Assembly (NCBI GenBank): GCA_037074615.1
Contig: CM073550.1
Location: 12,356,001 to 12,420,000, forward strand
Reading direction: 5' to 3'
Origin: Leucaena leucocephala
Lineage: Eukaryota > Streptophyta > Magnoliopsida > Fabales > Fabaceae
DNA: 64,000 bases
Part shown: positions 46,915 to 57,296 of the stretch, one piece after another
Numbering within the stretch: position 1 is the first letter of the stretch
How the letters are laid out: each line of letters opens with the position of its first letter
Notes under the pieces: model-generated
What the model was told of the DNA's origin: nothing
Database searches by the model: none
Seen by the model: the letters and a program-made list of their open reading frames with translations, nothing else
Made by a program: the position numbers and the translations under genes

Positions 46915-47145
46915 TTTTTTTTTTTTACAAAGCATTTAACTCTGTTGTGTTAGAACAAATAACCTCTATACAAAGATTAATAGTGTCAATATAGCATATT
47001 TATAAGATTAATAGTGGTAACAGATAACATTTAAAGATTTACTAAGACATTATTTGGTTGGGGAGTTTTTAGAAGGAAGGGTAGAGTAGAAGAGATATAA
47101 AATTATTAAGAGATAATGTTAAAATTTTATCATATTTTTATTTTT
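46915..47145 (+). repeat. Direct repeat copy 2
   Basis: Second copy of 46245-46470, starting in a T tract then ACAAAGCATTTAACTCTGTT. It continues uninterrupted into the complete MITE at 47046-47432. It has a few extra bases (ATAGCATATTTATAAG) relative to copy 1. Confidence 0.85.
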
Positions 47146-47432
47146 TAATTTTATCATATATATATATAAATGAAATAAAAAAATTGTGATTTATAAATTA
47201 AGAAATAATAATTTTAATATAAATATTATAAATAAAAAATAAATAAATTTAAATAAAAAGATAATGGTATATTTATCAATTTTTAATTAACTCCCCTCCC
47301 CTCCATTTCTAAACCAAATAAAAAATATCATCTTTCCTCCTATACCTTTATAACTATAACCTCACCAACATTTTCATACCCTCTTTTATATTAACCTAAC
47401 ATACCTGCCCCTAAATTGAACCAAATAAAGCC
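47046..47432. mobile_element. Tourist-like MITE
   Basis: TAA target duplications at 47043-47045 and 47433-47435 flank ends GACATTATTTGGTT and, reverse-complemented, GGCTTTATTTGGTT. The element is 387 bp without coding potential. Its left end is duplicated at 46368-46470. Confidence 0.7.
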
Positions 47433-47827
47433 TAAAGAAAGAAAACAAATATATACCAAATTAAAAAATAAAAAAATATAAGTACCTCAAAAATATTTTT
47501 TTTAAATATTCGTGTAAGTCGTATTTGACATTTCATCGTTATTTTTTAGATTTGTATCTTTTCTTACTTTCAAAATTTGAATTTTTTCATCAAAAAAATT
47601 GACTTTTAAATATTCCCTTAACATTTTATTCAAATTATTTTTTAGATTTGTATATTTTCTTACTTTCTTAATGTTTTGGGTATCGGAGCTTTAAAGAGTG
47701 CATACCATAAAGTAAATGTAAATTATGGGTACTTAGCAAAGCAACGGATAAATGAACAGTATCACATAAGAATTTCTCAAATGATATTTTTACTAGTTGC
47801 TGTACTTTTAACTAAACTACAAATTTT

Positions 47828-48096
47828 TTTTTTTGTACAAAAATTTTTGGAAAGGGGTTGGGCTCACCCACGATCTAAGGGCAGGGTGAAGTCTCCCTTC
47901 TTTTTAGGCGATACTAATATCAGGCAGGGCGAGCCGTCTATTACCCTCAGGCGTAAATCTAGGCATCCAAGAGTTAGGATGCATCCCCAAGCGCTGCGAT
48001 TGGACCCACAACAAAGTGATACTCTATATAGTTCAAACACACTCTAAATGGTCGTATGTCTCACTCCTTTGCCAATTAAACCCACGGATGATAGGT
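47828..48096 (-). mobile_element. Young tRNA-derived SINE with 18 bp target duplication
   Basis: An 18 bp direct repeat, AACTAAACTACAAATTTT, occurs at 47810-47827 and 48097-48114. The insert is in minus orientation: its A tail appears as a T run at 47828-47834, and its head at the right. Read on the minus strand it has a box-A-like TTGGCAAAGGAG (complement of 48066-48077) and box-B-like TGTTTGAACTATA (complement of about 48028-48040), spaced as in a Pol III promoter. The body is GC-rich compared with its surroundings. The plus-strand open frame 47676-48047 is antisense to it and not a gene. Confidence 0.8.
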
Positions 48097-48119
48097 AACT
48101 AAACTACAAATTTTCTTAT

Positions 48120-49381
48120 GAATTATTTCATTCAAGCTAGTTGGCCCAATTATGTCATTTGCTCATGGATCTTTAAATGTTTAAATAAAATAATGATTTT
48201 ATTTAATGTCATTCATTCTTCTCCATTTTGTTTATAATGAACACTTATGCATGAAATGTAGAGGAAAACTTATGATATTATTTGTAAACCTTCATGCTAA
48301 GATCTTAATTATATTATCAAATATCCTTTTGCATGCTTTTGTTTTAGGAATATATTAATTGAATAACGAAGTAGGGGGTAAAATGGTCATCTTAAAAATC
48401 ATCTCTTCTATTTGTTTTTAGGGTTTGAGTATGGTTGGGATAAGTATATTATGAAGTTTGAGTTGATTTTTTAAACTTGTGGCAATTTTTGTTATGTGAT
48501 ATTAGAGGAGCATAGGGAGAGTTTGGGAGGTTTAGTTAATCCTTTAGGATTAATTTAAAAACCAAAAAAAAAACTCTTCCAAAATTAAATTCTTTATTAA
48601 ATAAAGTTACCTGAAGAAAAAAAAAATGAACTTAGATTCTTATAACTCAAATTAATTGTATTATTTAAAAAAATAATAAAACATGAAGAGTTAGAAAATT
48701 TTAAATTTCAAATACTTTATATATTATTAGAGCATAAAGATAATCACTCCAATTTACAAGATTACTTATTACAACAAAATTAAATAGAAAGCTAAAGGAA
48801 TAATAGCTAACATTTGATTTAACAATTATTTAACTATTAGTTCTATAATTATACACATCTCCTTTAGAAGACTCTTTCCTATTCGTACTCTATATTTTAA
48901 TTTAAAAAATTAGTATAAAAGTCTTGATGATGTCAAAATAGAAAATATTAGACATGAGAACATAAAAATATTATTAGAACTTTAATATTTTAAAATTATA
49001 TAAAGCATAACAAACAAATAAAAATGAAAATAAATCTAAAATATTATTATTAAATCATTAATAGGTGCCATATAATCAATTATAGCTAAAATTTTAGTAT
49101 AAATTTTTAGTTCTCTTTCACCGAACAATTTGACAATACCAAAATCACTAAGATAAGCCGTCATATCCTATTGATTATATGGATAAAATATGTACATTTA
49201 CATTTTGATTATTCAATTTTAATTTTGTAAAATATGGATAAAAATACATAAAAAAATAAAATTTATTTTTTATTATTTGAAATTAAACAGGAAGAGGGTG
49301 TATTCTTTAAGAAAATGGAGATAAAAAAACATAGAGTTGAAGGTAATAGGAGAGTGATAAAAAAATTATAAATATATAATA
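48120..49381. other. AT-rich intergenic DNA
   Basis: No gene, RNA or recognisable repeat is supported. The composition is strongly AT with many homopolymer runs. Confidence 0.45.
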
Positions 49382-49386
49382 AAAAC

Positions 49387-49735
49387 TGTAAGGAAACGGG
49401 CGATCCACCCATGGTGGATCAGACCCGACCGGAAAGCAGAGAGCCGTTGACAACCAACCGTGAGGAGCAGTTGAAGGGGAATGTTTGAATTTGAAATGAG
49501 GGAGTTAGATACGGTTATCTAACTCCCCTCCCACAAGCTATATATATGTACATACACGGACAGAAAATGTGCATGACAGAACATATACTTCTCTGTTTTT
49601 CATCGCTCTGTTTCTGCATTTTCCTCCGGTGCATTTGTTGTGAAAACGAACCAGAGTCCATACAGGGTGCTCCGGTTACGTGTGGGTATCAAGTGAGTCT
49701 ACAAAAGGATTCCAGGTACGCCCGAAATACCTTCA
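49387..49735 (+). repeat. 5' LTR of the copia element
   Basis: Begins TGTAAGGAAACGGGCG and ends AATACCTTCA. A TATA-like stretch (CTATATATATGTACAT near 49540) probably drives transcription. A splice-donor-like word (TTCCAGGTACGC) lies near 49712. Confidence 0.93.
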
Positions 49736-49736
49736 G

Positions 49737-49749
49737 TGGCATCAGAGCC
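49737..49749 (+). other. Primer-binding site (initiator tRNA-Met)
   Basis: TGGCATCAGAGCC lies one base after the LTR and matches the usual plant TGGTATCAGAGC primer site, complementary to the 3' end of initiator tRNA-Met, with one mismatch. Confidence 0.8.
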
Positions 49750-50677
49750 TGTTTATTCGCTTCCGCATGCTTCTCTGTATTTTCGTTTTTTTCTGGGTAT
49801 GCACTGTTTCTTTGCATATATATGTCTTAAAGTGATTGTTTAGTGATAATATGCATAGAGCAAGCATTTAAACGATAAAGAGAAGCATTTTCAACGTAAA
49901 ACGAATTGAAAATTTCGTTTTTTGAAATTGGGTCATTAGAAAACAGAAGATTTAGGACTTGAAAATGATCCCATTGTGTAGAGCACGAAAAAACGATGAA
50001 AAACGACTCCAAGAACGTTAAAATTGGACGTCGGACGGAGAAGTTATGGGTGAAAAATGAGTCGGGTCGTCGGACCCGACCTGTTTTCCAGTCGGGTCTG
50101 TGCAGACCCGGCTGGAGGTAGGGGATGACACTGTTCATCCCCAAAACGACGCCGTTTTGCCTCTTATTTAGAAAAAAAAATTAAACGGGCACTGTTCACG
50201 GCAGACTGGGCTGCGTCCAGCCCAGTCACGAAACAAAAAAAACTAATTAGGCTGTACAAGGCCCAGAGAAAAAAAAAAGTTTTTTTTAATTAAAAAAAAA
50301 GGAAAAGAAAATTCGTTTTTTTTTATTAAAAAAAAATTATTATTTGGGGAAATTCTGGTGGCGACACGTGGCAGCACCAGAATGGCGCGTGTAGTACACG
50401 CGCCAGCAGCCGAGAGTGGGCTTAGTTCTGTTTTTTTTTATTTTTCTGAATTTTTCCTTCTTGGAGCGCGTGAGGGAGCGTGGGACCTCCGATTGAGGTG
50501 CGGTTTGTTCCTAAAAATCCCTAAAATCAAGATATTTATTTTGACATATAATTTGTCTAATTTGGGAGGCAATTCTGGACCTATTTATGAATATTCAGTG
50601 TATTTTCTGGCGTTTTTTTGGTGTTTAAAAATTCCAGAAAATTATAATAATTAATATGTGTTATTATTTAGGTGAAA

Positions 50678-51346
50678 ATGACTTCATCTAGCACTGAATC
50701 TCTGGGATATACTTTACATGATGATATCTCATTTTTGGATGAGTTCAATAACCTACAGGAAAACCTTCAAGAGGATCCCGAGGGGGAACCTGAGGAGGAT
50801 CCAGAGCAAGATCTTGATAATCTTTCTGAAGAAGACCCAGAGGAGCTGATGGAGGAAGTTCCACAAGAGGAACCAGAAGAAAGAGATGATTTCGGACCGT
50901 GCTCGGAAACATTATTCCCCATCGAACCACTTCCTCTACAGCCTTTAATGATGTCTTCAGATTTAAACTCCAAGAGGGAGCCTACTCTTAACGGTGAACC
51001 TCAAATTGAGGATGGAGATGAAGTTAACCAACATTTTACCCCTATTTTGGCCATGAACATAGCTGAAAAAGATGCAGCTATGTTAACAAACATGAAAGGC
51101 ATTAATGGCTTCATTGGAAAATACATTGAAGGCATGACAGATAAGAAGCATACTGAATTCTATTTAAAAGTCATAATAGAATTTATAAGAGCCACAAGAG
51201 TTAGAGGAAAGCCCAATGCAGGACGCATCAGAAAGAAAAATTGGCTTACAAGACTAGAATTTGTATTTAACCTTAAAAAGGCACCTCGTGAGCTTAAGAA
51301 GCTAAGAAAAGCAATGTTAGAATATTGTAAAACTCATATTAAATAA
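50678..51346 (+). CDS. Extra ORF upstream of gag in the copia element, unknown function
   Basis: A 222-codon open frame begins with ATG at 50678, just after a splice-acceptor-like TTATTATTTAG (50661-50671). The N-terminal third is very acidic with repeated EEDPEE/QEDPEGEPEE words (about residues 28-75). The middle is Pro/Leu-rich (FPIEPLPLQPL). The C-terminal half is basic and likely helical (AAMLTNMKGINGFIGKYIEG, then RGKPNAGRIRKKNWLTRLE, ending KKLRKAMLEYCK). No zinc knuckle, protease or other known motif is visible. It lies between the primer-binding site and gag, an unusual place for a copia ORF. Unlike gag-pol, it has no stops or frameshifts. It could be an accessory protein of this lineage or captured host sequence; I do not recognise a family. 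Confidence 0.6.
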   Translation: MTSSSTESLGYTLHDDISFLDEFNNLQENLQEDPEGEPEEDPEQDLDNLSEEDPEELMEEVPQEEPEERDDFGPCSETLFPIEPLPLQPLMMSSDLNSKREPTLNGEPQIEDGDEVNQHFTPILAMNIAEKDAAMLTNMKGINGFIGKYIEGMTDKKHTEFYLKVIIEFIRATRVRGKPNAGRIRKKNWLTRLEFVFNLKKAPRELKKLRKAMLEYCKTHIK

Positions 51347-51808
51347 TGTATGCTTGTGCTTTGATTTCCATTACTTTACTTTGTTAAAGACATGTTTTAT
51401 TACTCTTTCTTTGTAAAGACTTATCATTATTACATGCCTTGTATGCAAGAGAAACATGTTTCATTTCATTTCTTTATCTATGTTATGATTCATGTATAAC
51501 TTTTTATAAGTGGGAGCCTTTTTTTATATGATGAGTATTCTGAAAAGTAATATTTGATGAGACAAGTACTTATATTAATTTTGATAGAGAATAATGGCGT
51601 TGCTAGTACTTGTGTGATGGGAGGTACAAATATATTCTCCTGATCATGGGTCTAGTGATATTATTATTTTTTGATTAAAAATTAATAAAAGTACATGACA
51701 TTGTATACTTTACATGTGCTATATATATATATATGTAAATTCACTTAAATGTTCTATGGTTCAATAAATTAATGTGGGAAATGTTTGTCACAGAACCAAT
51801 ATTGAACA

Positions 51809-52680
51809 ATGGCATCAAAGAACATTATTGCTGAATTGAACAAAGGGGAAAAACTCAACGGGGACAACTGGGATATTTGGCACCGAAAGGTCCAATATAT
51901 TCTGGAAGAACAGGATGCTATTGAGCCATTAACAATGGCCATGGTAGAACCTGAGGCTGGCAATACGGCCCAGCACAGGAGAGACCAGGAAGCTTACCAA
52001 TCCTGGAAAAAGAAGAATAGCATTGCAAGAATCACTCTATTGAGTGCAATGGCTGATGACTTAATGTGTGAGTTTGAGACACACAGAACGGCACAGGCAA
52101 TGTGGATTGCCTTAAAGGATAAGTTTGGAGGAGTGTCCACAACTAAGCTTAGAAGGTTGACGATTAAATTCGATACCTATAAGCTAAAATCAAATAATCC
52201 TATGAGGCAACATCTACGAGAGATGTCCACAATGATCCGTGAACTGAAGGAAGCCGGACATAATCTATCTGACGAACAGCAAGTGCAAGCTGTCATCAGA
52301 TCGCTCCCTGCCAGTTGGGAGCACATGAAAGTTAATCTAACCCATAATAAAAATATCATTACTTTCAGTGATGTAGCTAAGCATTTGGAGCTAGAGGATG
52401 AACGTCTGGAGGCTTATAAAGCCACTGGACAAGCCTATTTGACCGAAGGTGTTGGTCCTTCCCAATCAAAGCCTGAATCAAAAAAAAGGCAAGAAATCTC
52501 AGAAAAATGGGAAGAAAGGCGGTCCTCCACCCAAGAAGGGCAAGCAACAGTACAAGAAGAAGGGAAAGAAAGGAGGCAAGAAAAAGCTAGACCTAAAGAA
52601 GGTCAAATGCTTTGCCTGCCAGAAAATGGGACACTTCGCACGTGACTGTTCTAAACAAGCCGAGAGCGAAAAGGTAACAG
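51809..52680 (+). pseudogene. copia gag (UBN2-type capsid plus zinc knuckle), frameshifted
   Basis: The ATG at 51809 opens a typical plant copia gag: LNGDNWDIWHRKVQYILEE at residues 15-33, then WIALKDKFGG, LRRLTIKFDTYKLK and LPASWEHMKVNL, the retrotransposon gag (UBN2) domain. The lysine-rich region and the CCHC knuckle (CFACQKMGHFARDC, about 52610-52650) lie in a different frame. The shift falls at an A8 run (52480-52487). Gag packages element RNA into virus-like particles. Whether the A8 shift is a dead mutation or a slippery site is unclear; copia elements normally use one frame, so a mutation is more likely. Confidence 0.88.
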
Positions 52681-55600
52681 TGAATTATGTGAATTCACAT
52701 GTCTCATTTGTTTCTAGCACTGTTTTTCTGACAGAACCTATTTCTTTTTCTTGGATTATTGACTCAGGCTCCACAGACCATGAAAGTCGAGATCGAGGAT
52801 CTTTCGTGGAATACCGTCGGTTGCCATATCAAAGCAAGTGGCTTTTCGTTGGCAATAATGCAAGGATCGAGGTTCGAGGCATTGGCACTTGCAAACTTGT
52901 TTTGCGTAGTGGAAAAACCTTGATACTGCATGATGTGCTTCATGCTCCTGACATCCGACGGAATTTAATTTCTGTAATTTGCTTACTAGACTTTGGGTTT
53001 AATGTAAACTTTCATGATAAAGTTGCAGACATTTGTAGCAACTCAATATTTTATGGTTCAGTTTTTCAGTTTCAAAGTTTCTTTATTTTGGATCTTGCTA
53101 ATGATTTTAATGTTCATGATTGCTTTGCTATTACTTCAAATAATCCTGATATGAATATTTGGCATGCTAGACTAGGACATATTAATCAAAATAGAATGAT
53201 TAAACTGGCTAAAGAAGGCTTGTTGCGGGTGATCTCTAACATGGATATGTCATTATGCGAAAGCTGTCTAGCCGGTAAGGCTACCAGGAAACCATTCGGT
53301 AAGGGAATACGAGCTGAAAACCCATTGCAATTAATCCATTCTGACATTTGCGGTCCAATGAGTGTAAGGGCAAGACACGGAGCTTGGTATTTCATTACCT
53401 TTATTGATGATTTTTCACGATATGGTCATGTCTATTTGATTTCACATAAGTCCGAGGCACTAGAGTGCTTTAGACGATACATGAATGAAGTAGAGAATCA
53501 AATGGACAATAGAATCAAGGCATTAAGCACTGATCGAGGTCGTGAATACCTTTCAGATCAATTCAAACAGCTCTGTGAAGAAAAAGGGATTATTAGGCAA
53601 CTAACTATCCCTGGCACACCTCAACAAAATGGAGATGCTGAAAGAAGAAATAGAACTCTTCTAGACATGGTTAGGTCTATGATGGCCCAGGCAAACCTTC
53701 CAATTTCACATTGGGGTGATACTTTATTGACGGTAACCTTCATACTTAACCGTGTGCCCTCAAAATCAGTCGCTTCCACACCCTACGAGTTATGGACTAA
53801 ATGTCAGTCAGATCTAACCGTCCTTAGACCTTGGGGCTCGGCGGCATACATCCATGATAATTCTCATAGACATGGGAAACTGGGTCCTAGAGGGAAGAAA
53901 TGTATTTTTATAAGATACTCTGAACCCTCAAAAGGATATGTATTCATAAGTGAAATTGAAGATGGAACAGTGACTGAAACAGAATCAAGAGATGCTGTAT
54001 TTATTGAGACGGAGTTTCCCAGTAGGGGAGATGTTGACCGCACTGTATCTCTTTATGAGACTCAGGAACAGGACAGTGCAGAACAAATTGACAACCCAGA
54101 ATTGTCTAGGCATGTCAATCTGAGTGGGAGCCAAGAACGGTCAACACAAGGACCGAAATAAATGAGAAAAGATAAGCAAATTGCTCATACCAGAAAGAGT
54201 AATAGGGAAAGTGTTCCAAAGAGACGCTTCTAAATAGAAGGAGAAGCACTCTTAGTTACTCCAGAAGGGGATGATGAACCCCACATTGTTCATGAGGCCT
54301 TAGCAAGTCCTGCAAAGGAGGAATAGAAGAAAGCAATGAAAGAGGAAATGGACTCAATGATGAAAAACCAAGTTTGGGAATTGGTTGATCTGCCAAAAGG
54401 GCGTAAAGCCATTGGGAACAAGTGGGTTCTCAAAATCAAAAGAAAGGTAGATTGATCAATTGACAAATTCAAAGCTCGATTGGTTGCAAAGGGATATACA
54501 CAACAGGAAGGTATAGATTATGAGGATACTTTTTCACCTGTTGTGCGCTTCAATTCAATAAGACTTATTCTAGCAATAGTAAACAGTTTAAACTTAGAGT
54601 TACATCAGATGGATGTAAAAACCGCATTCCTGAATGGTGATCTGGATGAAGAAATTTATATGGAACAACTAATAGGTTTCATTGAAAAAGGGTTTGAACA
54701 CAAGAAGTGTAAACTCAAAAGATCTATTTATGGATTAAAACAGTCATCCAGACAGTGGTACTTGAGGTTTCATAAGGCGATTACCTCATATAACTTTCAG
54801 ATGATAGAGGAAAACCACTGTGTCTACGTTAAGCGGTTTAAGGGTAACTTTGTGATATTATCCTTATACGTAGATGATATACTATTAGCTGGAAATAGTT
54901 TTGACTCTGTGATAGCTATTAAAGAATGGCTTTCATCAAATTTCGAGATGAAAGACATGGGTGAAGCAGAATACATACTTGGAGTCAAGATTCGAATGAA
55001 TCGTTCCAAGAGAATCCTCACTCTTTCACAAGAGAATTATATCAATAAGATACTTGAGCGATTCCATATGAGTGAATGCAAACCCATGGATATCCCTGTG
55101 GCTACTGGAGTGGCCTTGAGTTCTGACATGTGTTCCAAAACTGAATCAGAGAAAAGGCAAATGGAAAGAGTTCCATATGCCAGTGCTGTTGGCAGTCTGA
55201 TGTATGCAATGATGTGTACAAGACCAGATATTTGTTATGCCGTAGGGCTGGTTAGCAGATTTCAGTCCAACCCTGGTGAGAAACACTGGAAAGCAGTGAA
55301 AAGGATCTTGAGATACTTAAAGGGCACAGCTGACTATGCATTGTGTTATCAAGGAAGCGATCTACGCCTAATCGGATATTCCGATGCTGATGTAGGCGGT
55401 GATGAAGAAGAACGAAGATCGACTTCAGGATACACCTTCTTGCTTAACAACGGCGCCATATGTTGGAGTAGTAAGAAGTAAACATGCATTGCTTTACACT
55501 CTATGGAAGCTGAGTTTATGGCATGCACTGCAGCAGCGCAAGAGGCTGTTTGGCTGAAGAGATTTATCGAGCACCTAGGATTTGAGAACGAGAGTACCAA

Positions 55601-55841
55601 TCCGGTGTTGATACACTGTGACAATACTGCAGCTATAGCCTACACTAAAGACCCTAAGTATCACAGTAAGACCAAACACATTGATATAAAATATAACTTT
55701 GTGAGGGATTATATAGCACAGAAAATTGTAACTGTACAATACATTTCAACCAAGTGTATGGTTGCAGATCCCCTGACCAAGCCAATAGGCAAAGAAACAT
55801 TCGAGAAACATGTAAAAGCCATTGGCATGTTAAAAATATAA
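52488..55841 (+). pseudogene. copia pol polyprotein pseudogene (protease, integrase, RT, RNase H)
   Basis: One frame carries protease (WIIDSGSTDH near 52755); the GAG-pre-integrase zinc motif (HARLGH, CESC) near 53160-53270; the integrase catalytic core with HSD, STDRG and NGDAE as D,D,E; reverse transcriptase (KARLVAKGYTQQ, MDVKTAFLNG, YVDD near 54870); and RNase H (SDADVGGD, SMEAEF, HCDNTAAI). In-frame stops occur at 54159, 54231, 54324, 54453 and 55479. Near 54324, 54453 and 55479 the surrounding motif shows that a conserved Trp, Gly or Gln codon was lost. Catalytic motifs are otherwise preserved, suggesting recent inactivation. The frame ends at 55841. Confidence 0.93.
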
Positions 55842-56932
55842 AGTTGCAGACTGTATGTAATACTTTTATTTTTTCATGTCATTTATTATTACTTATATGT
55901 CTGGATAAAAGTATACAATGTCTAGTATGTTGTACATGTTGAAAGAGGTAGCTCTCTCACACGAGCAACCGCCTTTGATGCTATAGAAGCATTCAAAGAT
56001 GAGACATGTGTTCACCAATAAAATAGCAAGAGTGCTGATATGGTAGAGAAGAAACACAATAAGTGTCGCCTTGGCTTAAAAGTGCAGTGAGTCGAGATTA
56101 GATCCATAAGTAAGGGTATGGATCGAACAATGGATACCAACATCCATAAAACATGTTGCCAGATAACAAATTCTTCAAAATTGACGTCATATTATGTGAA
56201 TATAATTGAAGAGTTTGGGTTTAGATACTGTGAGTGTCTAGACTTAAGTCTGAACGGTGTGATTGATAGAATCAAAATGACGTACACTCTTTAAGGATAA
56301 GAGGAACACCGTAACATGTGATTCATGCCACATGTGCTAAAGAACCGCAAATGGAAAGCAAATGAATCAATCCCTGCTTCATTGTTGTGTGAGTTTCAGA
56401 AAGGTATAATCCTTTCATTAATGTCCTTTGACTTTGACAATATTATGGAGGTATGTTTCAGCGATTGCTACTTTGGTATATGTCCTATGGTTAAAATTAT
56501 ATATGAACCAAAGGTATTATGCTAGGAAAGCGGTTGATTCATATCAAAATGATATATGGGCGAAAGAAAGATTGCCAGAATATACATATCCATGCTAGTG
56601 TCTGTGACCGGTCCCTTGTGATATTATTTTGTTAATTTCATAAGTGTGGATACTATGCATAAGTGGAAGGCTATCTGAGTTATAAACTGACTCAAGAGGG
56701 ATTAAATTAGCCATGAGAAAAGTGTATACGGGCAAATCTAGGACATTCAAGGCACTATAATTTATTTGATCAAGCTGCACTAAAGGGTTGCTTTGTGCTG
56801 GTCTCTGTAAAGGGGATTTCTAGTACCAACGCCCGAAAGGAGACGTCATGCCTACGCGGTCACGGCAAAGCACCTAGTATGAAAGAAGGAAGAAAATGAG
56901 ATTTGAGCCATAATATCTAATCCACCATGTGT
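55842..56932 (+). other. 3' noncoding region of the copia element
   Basis: About 1.1 kb between the end of pol and the polypurine tract. Short open frames occur (for example 56325-56525), but none has recognisable motifs. No envelope-like ORF is evident. Confidence 0.6.
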
Positions 56933-56942
56933 GAGTGGGAGA
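56933..56942 (+). other. Polypurine tract of the copia element
   Basis: A GAGTGGGAGA-type purine run lies immediately before the 3' LTR, where plus-strand synthesis would be primed. It contains one T. Confidence 0.6.
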
Positions 56943-57291
56943 TGTAAGGAAACGGGCGATCCACCTATGGTGGATCAGACCCGATCGGAAAACAGAGAGT
57001 CGTTGACAACCAACCGTGAGGAGCAGTTGAAGGGGAATGTTTGAATTTGAAATGAGGGAGTTAGATACGGTTATCTAACTCCCCTCCCACAGGCTATATA
57101 TATGTACATACACGGACAGAAAATGTGCATGACAGAACATATACTTCTCTGTTTTCCGTCGCTCTGTTTCTGCATTTTCCTCTGGTGCATTTGTTGTGAA
57201 AACGAACCAGAGTCCATACAGAGTGCTCCGGTTACGTGTGGGTATCAAGTGAGTCTACAAAAGGATTCCAGGTACGCCCGAAATACCTTCA
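56943..57291 (+). repeat. 3' LTR of the copia element
   Basis: Same length as the 5' LTR, with nine transition differences. It is followed directly by the AAAAC target duplication. The open frame at 57102-57437 is the LTR read through into flanking DNA and is not a gene. Confidence 0.93.
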
Positions 57292-57296
57292 AAAAC

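Larger units (their letters stand above)
49387..57291 (+). mobile_element. Ty1/copia LTR retrotransposon, full-length, inactive
   Basis: Two 349 bp LTRs (49387-49735, 56943-57291), each starting TG and ending CA, are flanked by the 5 bp target duplication AAAAC (49382-49386 and 57292-57296). A primer-binding site follows the left LTR and a purine-rich tract precedes the right one. Domain order is gag, protease, integrase, reverse transcriptase, RNase H, so it is copia, of the type annotated as TNT1-94-like. At 7.9 kb it is long for copia because of a 2 kb leader with an extra ORF (50678-51346) and a 1.1 kb region after pol. The LTRs differ at 9 of 349 sites by my hand count, all transitions. 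A frameshift and five in-frame stops disable gag-pol. Confidence 0.95.

Noticed and set aside
47676..48047. 123-codon plus-strand ORF
   Set aside because: Its second half is the antisense of the young SINE at 47828-48096; the first half is AT-rich intergenic DNA.
49546..49830. ORF starting in the 5' LTR, with a near-identical start at 57102-57437
   Set aside because: It is LTR sequence read through into different flanks; the two ORFs diverge exactly at the LTR ends.
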